Source: an uncultured Acidobacteriota bacterium
GTDB lineage: Bacteria; Acidobacteriota; Terriglobia; Terriglobales; Acidobacteriaceae
Direction of reading: 5' to 3'
Assembly (NCBI GenBank): GCA_903832055.1
Contig: CAILAC010000016.1
Location: forward strand, 744,001-808,000
Length of the DNA stretch: 64,000 nucleotides
The position numbers and the translations under genes were made by a program. The notes beneath the pieces are model-generated. The model saw only the letters and a program-made list of their open reading frames with translations, was not told where the DNA came from and did no database searches. Shown here piece by piece: positions 53,843 to 62,329 of the stretch (the first letter of the stretch is position 1; each line of letters begins with the position of its first letter).

Positions 53843-54919
53843 ATGTTGCCAGCTTCTCAGCACGCTCCGAAGCTTATCGATATTGCGCTGGATGCTTTTG
53901 GCTCGGACAAAGCTCCTGAGCCGGAGATTCGCGGTGCTATACAGGCCTGCCGCACTCTGCCGGTGCGGGTGCACCTGATAGGGCCGGATCGCGAATTGCG
54001 CGACCTGCTGGATGAGCATCTTGAAGACGAAGACCTGCCTATCGTGATCCACCATGCCTCGGAACGGATTGGCATGGAGGAGAAGGCCGCGCATGCGGTT
54101 CGCACCAAGCGGGATAGCTCCATGCGTGTGGGGCTCAAATTAGTGCGCGAAAAGAAGGTGGCTGGTTTTGTCACGGCCGGTAATACGGGTGCCGCCATGG
54201 CTACGGCCAAGATGGTGCTTGGCGCGCTGCCTGGAGTTGATCGCCCGGCGCTGACGGCACGGATGCCGACGGCGACCGGCTCGCCGTGCGTGCTGCTGGA
54301 TGTGGGCGCGAACGTGGATTGCAAGGCCTATAACCTGGAGCAATTTGCGGTGATGGGCGAGATGTTTGCCCGGAGTGTGCTGAAAGTTGCCCGGCCGCGC
54401 GTGGGTCTGCTTTCGATTGGCGAGGAAGAGAGCAAGGGCAACGACCTGACGCGGGAGGCATTTCCGCTGCTCAAGGCGCTGCCGATTCACTTCATCGGTA
54501 ATGTCGAGGGTCGGGATATCTTCAACGGGAGCTGCGATGTGATTGTCTGCGACGGATTTGTGGGCAACGTGGCGCTGAAGACCGGCGAAGGAATTGGGCG
54601 GCTGTTTCGCGACCTGCTGCGGGAATCGTTGACGAGTACGGTGACGGCGCAGGTGGGAGCGATGCTTTCGCGGAAGGCTTTCAACGATTTTCGGCGGCGG
54701 CTCGACTACAACGAATATGGCGGCGCTCCCCTGCTGGGCGTGCGCGGTATCTGCATTATTGGGCATGGTTCGTCGAATGAGGTTGCGGTCTGCAACAGCA
54801 TTCGAGTGGCGCTGGAGTTTGCCAAGACGGGGATCAATGCCTCGATTGAGCATGAGCTTGCCAATCGCCCGGTGCGGGCGGCTGCTGATGTAGCGCAGCC
54901 TGATGCGGCGATTCAGTAG
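53843..54919 (+). CDS. plsX: Phosphate acyltransferase PlsX
   Basis: 358 residues with the PlsX pattern: [44 protein letters not shown] and the glycine-rich C-terminus. PlsX converts acyl-ACP to acyl-phosphate for phospholipid synthesis. The N-terminal motif, commonly DAMGGDHAPE, reads [10 protein letters not shown] here. In most bacteria fabH follows; here a Trm112-like gene follows after 18 bp. Confidence 0.93.
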   Translation: MLPASQHAPKLIDIALDAFGSDKAPEPEIRGAIQACRTLPVRVHLIGPDRELRDLLDEHLEDEDLPIVIHHASERIGMEEKAAHAVRTKRDSSMRVGLKLVREKKVAGFVTAGNTGAAMATAKMVLGALPGVDRPALTARMPTATGSPCVLLDVGANVDCKAYNLEQFAVMGEMFARSVLKVARPRVGLLSIGEEESKGNDLTREAFPLLKALPIHFIGNVEGRDIFNGSCDVIVCDGFVGNVALKTGEGIGRLFRDLLRESLTSTVTAQVGAMLSRKAFNDFRRRLDYNEYGGAPLLGVRGICIIGHGSSNEVAVCNSIRVALEFAKTGINASIEHELANRPVRAAADVAQPDAAIQ

Positions 54920-54937
54920 AACCCCTGTGACGCGACT

Positions 54938-55126
54938 GTGAACGTGACTCCAAGCGAATTCGATGCTCGTGTGCTGGAGCAACTGGCTTGTCCGGCTTGC
55001 TTTGGAGCGTTACGTCTGCTTGACGGCGGGATTGTCTGCGCTGCCTGCGGGCGGGTCTTTCCGCTGGTGGATGGTATTGCTGTGCTGATTGTGGAGCGCG
55101 CTTTGAAAATCGGCGGAACAGCGTAA
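54938..55126 (+). CDS. Trm112-family zinc-ribbon protein
   Basis: A 62-residue protein from a GTG start at 54938. Two CxxC pairs (CPAC, CAAC) in the pattern QLACPACFGALRLL...VCAACGRVFPLVDGIAVLI place it in the Trm112/YcaR family. Eukaryotic Trm112 activates methyltransferases; bacterial versions are small partner proteins. It is 18 bp after plsX and probably in the same operon, ahead of a strong terminator. Confidence 0.8.
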   Translation: MNVTPSEFDARVLEQLACPACFGALRLLDGGIVCAACGRVFPLVDGIAVLIVERALKIGGTA

Positions 55127-55209
55127 ATCTATCCGGCTGAGTCAAACTTCTGAGTGCGAACACAATTCCTCGGCAATCGAGATAAAGGCAGCATTTTGAG
55201 TAAAACAAG

Positions 55210-55247
55210 GCCGCCGCTTCCAGACTGGGAGCGGCGGCTTTTGTTTG
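55210..55247. terminator. Bidirectional intrinsic terminator
   Basis: The stem GCCGCCGCTTCC / GGAGCGGCGGC with a one-base bulge is followed by TTTTGTTTG. It ends the yceD-plsX operon and faces the convergent GH31 gene, whose side also has a T-rich flank. Confidence 0.75.
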
Positions 55248-55259
55248 CCCAGGGTGCGG

Positions 55260-57704
55260 CTACTTTGCTGCGACGACTTCAACGAGGCTGGTTTCCGCGC
55301 CGGTGGGCCAGGCGGGGGCGCCGGACTGGGTAAGCTTTTGGGCTGCATTATCCCAGTGGAGGTTGGTGATCTGGCTGGAGCCTTTCTCGTAGGCGTAGGT
55401 CTTGCCGTCGTCCTGGTAGAGGGTGAAGGAGGCATCGGCCCCGGGGTAGACGCGGACTTTTTCAAGTGCCTGGGTTTCGTTGGTGCTGAGAACGGGAACG
55501 CCGAGCGGCAGGATGGACCCGGCGCGCACGAAAAGAGGTAGTTGATCGATAGGGGCATCGACGGTGATGGTCTGGCCGCCGTGGACAAGCTGATTGGTCC
55601 AGTAGTTAAACCAGTCGGCTCCGGCGGGTAGATAGACCGGTCGGTTGGCTGCTCCCTGCTCGGTGACTGGGGCGACGAGGAAGGCGGGGCCGAACATATA
55701 TTCGTCGGTGAGCTCGGCGGCGTGGGCGTCGGCGGGGAAATCCATGAAGAGGGCGCGCATGTAGGGTGCGCCAGATTGGTAGGTGGAGTAGCCGAGCGAA
55801 TAGATGTAGGGCATGAGCTGGTAGCGGAGCTTGAGGTATTTCGAAAGGATGGGCTCGGCCTGCTTGCCGTAGCTCCAGACCTCGTTGGCGTTGCGGCTGC
55901 CGTGGGTGCGGAAGATGGGCAGGAAGGTGGCGTATTCAAACCAGCGGGTGTAGAGCTCGGGGTAGTCGTCGTAGTTGCCGACGTTGTCGCGGGCGTCGGA
56001 GGGGTCGAGGAGCGGGGGGTGGATGGGGTGATGTTCGCCAGGGAGATACTGCCAGCCGCCGGTGTCGTTGCTCCAGTACGCCAGTCCCGAAGCCGTGGCG
56101 TTGAGGCCGGTGGGGATCTGGCGCTTGAGGGTATCCCAGGTGCCGTGAATGTCAGAGGACCAGACGATGGTGCCCTTGCTCTGGACGCCGAGGTAGGCGT
56201 CGCGTGAGAGTGTCAGGGCGCGCTTGGTGGTGTCGCGGCGGAAGCCGTCGTAGATAGCGCCGGTGTGGAAGAGCGGGTAGACGTTGAAGTAACGGGTGCC
56301 GGGTCCGATGTGGTAATAGCTGCCGTTGGGGGGCAGGTCGGGCTCGGTTTCGTCGGCCCAGATGGAGTCAAAGCCCTTGCTGAGGATGTTTTCGCGGATC
56401 GTGGACCAGAACCACTTGGCGGCTTCAGGATTGGTGGTGTCGATGTCAGAGCCGGCGCGGTCGTAGGGCAGGCCGTTGGTGGGTGTGCCGTCGGCGAGAT
56501 GTTCAAACCAGCCTTTGCTCTTGATCATGTCGTAGTAGCGGCTCTCGGGGACGAAGCGGGGCCAGACGCTGATCATGGTCTGGAAGCCCATCTGGTGGAG
56601 CTGGTCATTCATGGCCTTGGGGTCGGGCCAGTTTTCGGGCTGGAAATCCATTTGCCCCATTTTGGTGTAGTAGAACCAGTCGACGACGAGGACGTCTGCG
56701 GGCAGCTTGCGGTCGCGATAACCCTTGGCGACGGAGAGCACTTCGTCCTGGGTGATGTAGCGCTGCTTGCACTGGATGTAGCCGTAGGCGGCCTTGGGCA
56801 ACAGTGGCGTCGAGCCAGTGAGGAGGCGGAAGCCGGAGTAGATTTCGTCGGTGGATTTGCCCGCGATCACGAAGAAGCTGACGCGGTTGCCGACCTGCGA
56901 GGTCCACTTGGTTTCCTGGTTGAAGCCGGGCTCGATGGTGGTCTGCGAGGGGTTGTCCCAGACGAGGCCGTAGCCCTTGTTGGTGACGACAAAGGGGATG
57001 CACCAGGTGGGGCCGGCGGGGGCGGTGTAGTTGTTCCAGCATTGCGAGGGGTGGCCGCGATGGTCGAGGTAGCCCTCGTGGTTCTGGCCGAGGCCGTAGT
57101 AGTGTTCGTCGTCGGGTGAGGCAAAGCTGGCGCCGACCTGAAAGAAGGGCTCATCCGTGGGGCGGCGGTCGTTGTTGATCTGGGCGTTGCCGTCTTTGTA
57201 GTTGGGCACGGACATGCCCCAGCCGTTCATTTCGAGCAGCAGTTTGCCGTCGGGGGTGCTGAAGCGGATGTCGGCCCAGGGAGCCGAGCCACCGAAGAAT
57301 TTGCCGATGGAGGATTGGGTCTTCTCGACATTGGTCTTCGGTTCCCATTTCGCTTTGGGTTTGTTTGCGTCTTCAGGCCTGTCGCCGCCACCGACCAGGG
57401 TGACGACCATGCGTGGGGAGCTGTAGGTGGCTGAGCCGGGGGCTTCGGCAAGGCTCCAGCCGTCGGCGGCGGGGGTGCCGACGATGCCGTAGCCGGGGGC
57501 GGCGAGGGCCTGGGCGTGGTCAAGGCTGAGCGTGACCCGGATGACGTTGGGCGCGTAGGGCTCAAAGACGATGGTGCTTTCGCCGCGCTTGAGCTCGACT
57601 TTGGACTCGACTTTGGGTGCGGGAGCCTGGGCGCCGGCGGAGAGCGAGAGTGTGCTGGTGAGGAGCAGAAGGAGCGGGGCGAGTGGGGCTAATTTAGGGG
57701 GCAT
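55260..57704 (-). CDS. Exported GH31 alpha-glucosidase/alpha-xylosidase
   Basis: 814 residues with a signal peptide (LAPLLLLLTSTLSLSAGAQ), an N-terminal beta-sandwich (FEPYAPNVIRVTLSL), the GH31 TIM barrel and C-terminal beta domains. The nucleophile aspartate lies in FDSIWADETEPDLPP near residue 450, and a second acidic motif in IVWSSDIHGTW. GH31 enzymes release glucose or xylose from alpha-linked glycans; the specificity is not settled. It is a single gene. The following GIY-YIG gene starts upstream on the same strand. Confidence 0.88.
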   Translation of the reverse strand: MPPKLAPLAPLLLLLTSTLSLSAGAQAPAPKVESKVELKRGESTIVFEPYAPNVIRVTLSLDHAQALAAPGYGIVGTPAADGWSLAEAPGSATYSSPRMVVTLVGGGDRPEDANKPKAKWEPKTNVEKTQSSIGKFFGGSAPWADIRFSTPDGKLLLEMNGWGMSVPNYKDGNAQINNDRRPTDEPFFQVGASFASPDDEHYYGLGQNHEGYLDHRGHPSQCWNNYTAPAGPTWCIPFVVTNKGYGLVWDNPSQTTIEPGFNQETKWTSQVGNRVSFFVIAGKSTDEIYSGFRLLTGSTPLLPKAAYGYIQCKQRYITQDEVLSVAKGYRDRKLPADVLVVDWFYYTKMGQMDFQPENWPDPKAMNDQLHQMGFQTMISVWPRFVPESRYYDMIKSKGWFEHLADGTPTNGLPYDRAGSDIDTTNPEAAKWFWSTIRENILSKGFDSIWADETEPDLPPNGSYYHIGPGTRYFNVYPLFHTGAIYDGFRRDTTKRALTLSRDAYLGVQSKGTIVWSSDIHGTWDTLKRQIPTGLNATASGLAYWSNDTGGWQYLPGEHHPIHPPLLDPSDARDNVGNYDDYPELYTRWFEYATFLPIFRTHGSRNANEVWSYGKQAEPILSKYLKLRYQLMPYIYSLGYSTYQSGAPYMRALFMDFPADAHAAELTDEYMFGPAFLVAPVTEQGAANRPVYLPAGADWFNYWTNQLVHGGQTITVDAPIDQLPLFVRAGSILPLGVPVLSTNETQALEKVRVYPGADASFTLYQDDGKTYAYEKGSSQITNLHWDNAAQKLTQSGAPAWPTGAETSLVEVVAAK

Positions 57705-57722
57705 GGCTGGGGCTCTTCTCCG

Positions 57723-58217
57723 TTAGGAAATCGGTTTGCTAAAGAAGTGTACGCTGCGACAGCAGATTCCCTGCGGGAATGACAGAAAGAACAGCAAAAG
57801 CAAGGGCAACTGCAACAACCGCTGGCACCAGGAAAGCTTCACATCTTCCAAAGCTCTGCATTTGCAGTTGCTTTTCTTGCTGTCATTCCCGCAGGGAATC
57901 TGTTTGTGGGGTTCCGGTGGGTGCAGAGGTTTTGGGTAAAGGTCTTCCCATGTGGGATTGGTCTTCTCGATGAGTTCAATCTTCTGCTCGCGGGTGCAGT
58001 GTTTGAGTTGCTTTTCGCGGGCGATCGCGCTGCGGACGTACTGGAAATATTCAAAGTAGACGAGGCGATGGACGGCGTAGTGTGCGGTATGGGAACTTCC
58101 CGTGCCTTTGCGATGGCTAGCAGTGCGTCGGATGAGGCTATTGGTAATGCCTACGTAAAGGTTGCGCGAACGGCTGGAGAGGATATAGACCCAGAAATGG
58201 TATTCGCGGGGTGGCAT
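57723..58217 (-). CDS. GIY-YIG nuclease-like protein with REP-derived C-terminal extension
   Basis: 164 residues. Residues about 5-97 form a GIY-YIG domain: WVYILSS...LYVGIT, IRR with a nearby His, and AIAREKQLKHC with the metal-binding glutamate, ending NPTWEDLYP, where related proteins usually stop. Residues about 104-164 (PHKQIPCGNDSKK onward) are translated directly from an inverted pair of REP-like repeats, giving a hydrophobic tail without homology. So the repeat insertion appears to have removed the original stop or extended the frame. It may act as a DNA nuclease. REP repeats also lie upstream. Confidence 0.75.
   Translation of the reverse strand: MPPREYHFWVYILSSRSRNLYVGITNSLIRRTASHRKGTGSSHTAHYAVHRLVYFEYFQYVRSAIAREKQLKHCTREQKIELIEKTNPTWEDLYPKPLHPPEPHKQIPCGNDSKKSNCKCRALEDVKLSWCQRLLQLPLLLLFFLSFPQGICCRSVHFFSKPIS
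57761..57903. repeat. Inverted pair of REP-like repeats
   Basis: A reverse copy at 57761-57784 (AGCAGATTCCCTGCGGGAAT) and a forward copy at 57881-57903 (TGTCATTCCCGCAGGGAATC) with matching purine/pyrimidine spacers can form a long hairpin. They lie inside the last third of the GIY-YIG reading frame. Confidence 0.85.
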
Positions 58218-58249
58218 TGCGGAATGTTAGTGGCAATTGGTGTGGAAAA

Positions 58250-58390
58250 GCAGATTTCTTGCGGGAACGACACACACAAAGGCAAAAGCAAAGGAAACAG
58301 CAGATTCCCTACGGGAATGACAGACAGAAAGGCAGAGGCAACGGCAAGGGCAAGGGCAGAAGCAGGTCCTTCACTCCGCTCCGGATGACA
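58250..58390 (-). repeat. Composite REP-like repeat, reverse copy
   Basis: Two palindromic cores (58250-58273, degenerate, and 58299-58322, AGCAGATTCCCTACGGGAAT), then a GGCAAG-type hexamer spacer, then the block GGTCCTTCACTCCGCTCCGG ending in ATGACA at 58390. It is the reverse complement of the composite at 6862-6938. It lies directly upstream of the GIY-YIG gene and before the permease gene. Confidence 0.82.
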
Positions 58391-58485
58391 AGGCTTGCTG
58401 GGGATGGCTTGGTTTGTTTGGGTGGACAGCCTTTGCTGGCGATTTGCAGAATTGCGGGGTGCGTGAGACCGGGTATGCTTACCGA

Positions 58486-59841
58486 GTGAATAATGAAGCG
58501 GTGACGACCCGCGCTGGGCTGGCGCGTCAGATTGGACTGTTTGACGCGACGATGATCGTGATGGGCGGCATCGTGGGCGCGGGGATCTTTATCAATCCCT
58601 ACGTGGTGGCGCAGCGGGTGCATGGGCCTGCCTTGATGCTGGCGGTTTGGGTGGCCGGGGGCGTGGTGGCGCTGCTGGGGGCGTTTATCTACGCCGAACT
58701 GGGCGACCGAATGCCGGAGGTGGGCGGGCAGTATGTCTACCTGGGCGCGGCGTACCATCCGGCGGTGGGATTTTTGTATGGGTGGGTGCTGCTGCTGGTG
58801 ATTCAAACGGGCGGTATGGCGGCGGTGACGGTGACCTTTGCCCGGTATTTTCTTGAGCTGACAGGGCTTCCCTTCTCTGAGCGCTGGGTGGTGTTTGTGA
58901 CGCTGGCGCTGCTGACGGGCGTGAATTGTCTGGGGGTGAAGCTGGGCAGCCGGGTGCAGAGTGTGCTGATGGTGCTGAAGATTGCGGCCATCGCCGGGCT
59001 GGTGAGCGCGGGGCTGTTCCTGGTGAAGACGCCGCACCCGGTGCTGCGGCCAGTGCTGGGCGCGCCGCCGAGTCTCGGTTTGCTGACGGTGATTGGGGCG
59101 GCGATGGTGCCGGTGCTTTTCAGCTTTGGCGGATGGCAGACGACGAACTTCATTGCCAGCGAGATCAAGGACCCGAAGCGAAACCTGGCAAAGGCGCTGA
59201 TTGTCGGGGTTTCGGGGGTGATTGCGCTGTACCTGCTGGTGAACCTGGTGTGCATCCGGGTGCTGGGGGCGGACGCGCTGGCGCAGACATCGGTGCCGGC
59301 GAGCGCGGTGATGCGGATTGTTCTGGGTGAGCAGGGGGCGCGGCTGATTGCGCTGGGGATTGCGGTTTCGACGGTGGGATTTCTGAGCCAGGCGATTTTG
59401 ACTGCGCCGCGAGTGTACTTTGCCATGGCCGAAGATGGACTCTTTTTCAAGAGCGTGGCGTATGTGACGGAGAAGACGCGGGTGCCAGTGGTGGCGATTG
59501 TGCTGCAGAGTGTGTGGGCGGTGGCGGTGGCGTTTACGGGCAAGTATGAGCAGATTTTGAACTTTGTGATTCCGATTGACTTCTTCTTCATTGGGCTAAG
59601 CGCATCGTGCTTGTTTGTCTTCCGGCGGCGGGAGCGGATGGGGCTTGAGAAGGCACCTGAGCGGCCGGGGTTTCGGGTGCCGGGGCATCCGTGGACGACG
59701 CTGCTGTTTATTGCGGCGTGCTGGTTGGTGGTGGGGAATACTTTGTACACGTATCCGGGGAACAGCCTGATTGGCGTGGGGATCTTGCTGCTGGGGCTGC
59801 CGGTGTATGCGTTCTGGGCCAAGAAACGGAGGGTTGGATGA
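58486..59841 (+). CDS. Amino-acid permease of the APC superfamily
   Basis: About 451 residues from a GTG at 58486; longer in-frame starts exist (58414) and the ribosome-binding site is weak, so the start is uncertain. Twelve or so hydrophobic segments begin with the substrate-motif MIVMGGIVGAGIFINPYVVA, followed by QYVYLGAAYHPAVGFLYGW and SFGGWQTTNFIASEIKDP, typical of APC/LAT-type transporters. It imports or exchanges amino acids. The last codons overlap the aminotransferase start by 4 bp (ATGA), so both are one operon. Confidence 0.85.
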   Translation: MNNEAVTTRAGLARQIGLFDATMIVMGGIVGAGIFINPYVVAQRVHGPALMLAVWVAGGVVALLGAFIYAELGDRMPEVGGQYVYLGAAYHPAVGFLYGWVLLLVIQTGGMAAVTVTFARYFLELTGLPFSERWVVFVTLALLTGVNCLGVKLGSRVQSVLMVLKIAAIAGLVSAGLFLVKTPHPVLRPVLGAPPSLGLLTVIGAAMVPVLFSFGGWQTTNFIASEIKDPKRNLAKALIVGVSGVIALYLLVNLVCIRVLGADALAQTSVPASAVMRIVLGEQGARLIALGIAVSTVGFLSQAILTAPRVYFAMAEDGLFFKSVAYVTEKTRVPVVAIVLQSVWAVAVAFTGKYEQILNFVIPIDFFFIGLSASCLFVFRRRERMGLEKAPERPGFRVPGHPWTTLLFIAACWLVVGNTLYTYPGNSLIGVGILLLGLPVYAFWAKKRRVG

Positions 59842-59894
59842 GCGAGATGGGCGAGGTGAGCGAGATGAGCGGGATGAGTGAGATGAGCGGGATG
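59838..59894 (+). repeat. In-frame 9-bp repeat at the start of the aminotransferase gene
   Basis: Degenerate units ATGAGCGAG/ATGAGCGGG give ATG codons at 59838, 59847, 59865, 59874, 59883 and 59892. Gain or loss of a unit keeps the frame, so the N-terminus can vary without inactivating the enzyme. Confidence 0.7.
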
Positions 59895-60980
59895 GAACGC
59901 GGGATGTCTTCGGCATATCTGCATTGGGCAAAGAGGCATTCGTCGTCGAAGTACAACCTGGCGACAAGCGGGATTATGAGCTATCCGCTGGCTGGCTTGC
60001 CGGTGCGGATCGAGGACCTGGAGATAAACGGGCCGGATGCTTATGGCTACAGCCCGTTGCAGGAGCGGCTGGCGGCCAAGTGCGGCGTCGGGACGGAGTG
60101 CGTGGTGGCGGCGAATGGGACTTCAATGGCCAACCATCTGGCGATGGCGGCGCTGCTTGGGCCGGGCGACGAAGTGCTGATTGAGCAGCCGACCTACGGC
60201 ATTCTGCTGGATGTGGCGTCGTATCTGGGGGCGAAGATCGTGCGCTTTGAGCGGCGGTTTGATGAGGGTTACCAGGTTGATGTCGAGGCTGTGCGGGCCA
60301 AGCTGACGGCGAAGACAAGGCTGATCGTGCTGACCAACCTGCATAATCCGACGGGCGCATACACCGACGAGGCGACGCTGACTGCGATTGGGGCGATGGC
60401 GGCGGAGGTGGGCGCGCGGGTGCTGGTGGATGAGGTTTACCTGGACATGGTGCCGTGGCGGACGGAGCTGCCGGCGCGAAGCTGCATTCATCTGGGGCCG
60501 CAGTTTGTGGTGACAACGAGCCTGACCAAGGCTTATGGGCTGAGCGGCGTGCGCTGTGGGTGGATTTTGGCGGAGCCGGAGCTGGCGGCGCGGATCTGGC
60601 GGCTGAGCGACCTGTTCAATGGATCGCCGGTGCATCCGGCGGAGCGGATCAGCGTGGTGGCGCTGGACAATCTGGAGCGCGTGGCGGAGCGGGCGCGCGG
60701 GCTGCTGACGGCGAACCGCGCGGCGCTGGAGGCCTTCTACGACGGGCGCGACGATCTGGAGGTCTTTCGGCCGGTGGCTGGAACGGTGACGTTTCCGCGG
60801 CTGAAGTCGGGACGTGTTGAGGCGCTGCTGCCGCTGTTGCGGGAGCGGTTTGAGACGAGCGTTGTGCCGGGAAGCTTTTTTGAGTCTCCGGGACATTTTC
60901 GGATTGGGATTGGCGGGGATGTTGCGATGACGGCAGAGGGGCTGCAGCGGCTGGGGTTGGCGCTGGATGCTTTGCGGTAG
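59838..60980 (+). CDS. PLP-dependent class I/II aminotransferase
   Basis: 380 residues from the ATG at 59838, which has CGGAGGG just upstream and overlaps the permease stop. The fold-type I motifs are visible: LTNLHNPTGAYT, DEVYLDMV and TTSLTKAYGLSGVRCGW with the PLP lysine. It transaminates or rearranges an amino acid, probably one carried by the coupled permease; specificity is unknown. The first 22 codons are a 9-bp in-frame repeat with several ATG codons, likely disordered and unnecessary for catalysis. Confidence 0.85.
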   Translation: MSEMGEVSEMSGMSEMSGMERGMSSAYLHWAKRHSSSKYNLATSGIMSYPLAGLPVRIEDLEINGPDAYGYSPLQERLAAKCGVGTECVVAANGTSMANHLAMAALLGPGDEVLIEQPTYGILLDVASYLGAKIVRFERRFDEGYQVDVEAVRAKLTAKTRLIVLTNLHNPTGAYTDEATLTAIGAMAAEVGARVLVDEVYLDMVPWRTELPARSCIHLGPQFVVTTSLTKAYGLSGVRCGWILAEPELAARIWRLSDLFNGSPVHPAERISVVALDNLERVAERARGLLTANRAALEAFYDGRDDLEVFRPVAGTVTFPRLKSGRVEALLPLLRERFETSVVPGSFFESPGHFRIGIGGDVAMTAEGLQRLGLALDALR

Positions 60981-61037
60981 GGGTCAGGAATCAGGGGTCA
61001 GGGTTGGGGTTGGTGCTGGCAGGATGGGCGGCACTGG

Positions 61038-61265
61038 TGTTTACCACTTAAATACAAGAAGGGTTTGAAAGTATTGGAGGGGGGAGGGGGGTACCCTGTT
61101 TTTTATTGGTTATTATTGCAAATTGCAATTTTTTGAGTGTGGGTTGGGTGGTCTTGTTGGTTGGGTGGCAAATCTATTTGAAGTGTACGCGTTTGGGGGT
61201 TAATTATCTGCAAGGGATTGGGGGATTTGGAACCCCCGGTCTGAGGAACCGGAACCTGGGGCACC
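61038..61265 (-). repeat. Long conserved intergenic element, copy B
   Basis: The reverse-strand counterpart of the element at 30057-30346. From 61265 downward the minus strand reads GGTGCCCC, CAGACCGGGGG, AATTAACCCCC, AATTTGCAATAA, ACAGGGTACCCCCC, C-rich runs, AATACTTT and TTAAGTGGTAAACA (ending 61038). It begins 57 bp after the stop of the minus-strand orphan gene, in that gene's orientation. Confidence 0.8.
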
Positions 61266-61321
61266 TATGATTCTTGCTTTTTCGGAACTGGTTACCCGCA
61301 GTAGATGCCTCTCAGTGAACC

Positions 61322-62092
61322 CTACCAGCCACCGGCAACCACATAGTGGTTGCGAACGTAAGCGTGAATCAGGGGCATCCTGAAATCGACCCAGAGAGAT
61401 TCCCCGTCAAACTCTGCATAGTATTTGCCATTCCCGGTAGGAACACATCCTTTACGTCGTTCATAGCAGTCAAGAATCGCGTGTTCGCCGTTCGCTACGA
61501 CGTAAAGGAGAGAATTGTCAGTATGGGTCCTCCGGCCAGCGGTGTCATTCACAATGGTGCCAACTGCACCAACCAAGCCAGTGCCCCCAGACACTCCGCG
61601 TACATCTAGTGATTCGGTCATGGTCTGAGAGTCAACAATCTCGATCAAAATGGAGTTTTTTATGGCATGGCAAATGTCTTTTAACGCATTACCCAGATTC
61701 GAGCCACTACTCGCTCGTACCAGTCTATGGTCTTTGTCAAAAAGCACAACCTCATCGGTCGTTTGCGATTCTTGTGTGTGCGACTCGTAGGACGTAGTCG
61801 TGGTAGTGATTACCTTAGCGTCCAAGATGTAATCGCTTTTCTCCTTTTCTGTCGTGAAGCTGGTATTGGGGCACTCTTTTTGTAAAGGCTTCCCGATGTC
61901 CTTGGCATAAATGGTGGATTCATCACTGAGATAAATCTTCTTCTCATTTGTTTGAGCCAGAAGCGGCCTCTGGTTCATGGCTGCAAGGAACGCTAGTAGG
62001 CTGAGAGTCGCAATGCCGGTCATCATGCGGGAACACCGATTATCGACCCCATACAAAGATGTGAACAGACTGGTAGTTAGAGACACTTTCAT
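61322..62092 (-). CDS. Low-GC exported orphan protein
   Basis: 256 residues from an ATG at 62092 with GGGAGG upstream. A hydrophobic region near residues 24-47 (MMTGIATLSLLAFLAAM...LLAQ) is a probable signal peptide. The mature part has a Thr/Ser-rich segment (TTTTTSYESHTQESQTTDE), a glycine-rich loop (GGTGLVGAVGTIVND) and ends in aromatic strands. No family is recognised. GC content is near 47 percent and the + strand is C-rich here, opposite to the surroundings, so it looks foreign. It is followed by the element at 61265. Confidence 0.6.
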   Translation of the reverse strand: MKVSLTTSLFTSLYGVDNRCSRMMTGIATLSLLAFLAAMNQRPLLAQTNEKKIYLSDESTIYAKDIGKPLQKECPNTSFTTEKEKSDYILDAKVITTTTTSYESHTQESQTTDEVVLFDKDHRLVRASSGSNLGNALKDICHAIKNSILIEIVDSQTMTESLDVRGVSGGTGLVGAVGTIVNDTAGRRTHTDNSLLYVVANGEHAILDCYERRKGCVPTGNGKYYAEFDGESLWVDFRMPLIHAYVRNHYVVAGGW

Positions 62093-62329
62093 CGCCCAAA
62101 AACCTCCCCTATTGCAAGAATGAAGCAGAATACCACTTCTGAATCGAGAGCTTGGGAAGTCTTACCTCTTCTGCGACATCTAGGCACCGGGAGGAGGCAT
62201 AGCCTGTTGTGGGAGCGGCTCAGTTTTCATTCATCCAGTTACATCGAATTTGGATACCTCTCGATGAAATTGAGGGCACCGGATTTGTGTAGGGGTTCAA
62301 ATTCTCAAAACCTTGTGGCACCCGGCGAT

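Noticed and set aside
61213-61265. A tRNA-like or pseudo-tRNA arm near GGGGGTTCC / GGAACCCCC
   Set aside because: The segment matches the head of the long intergenic element at 30057 and lacks the rest of a cloverleaf.
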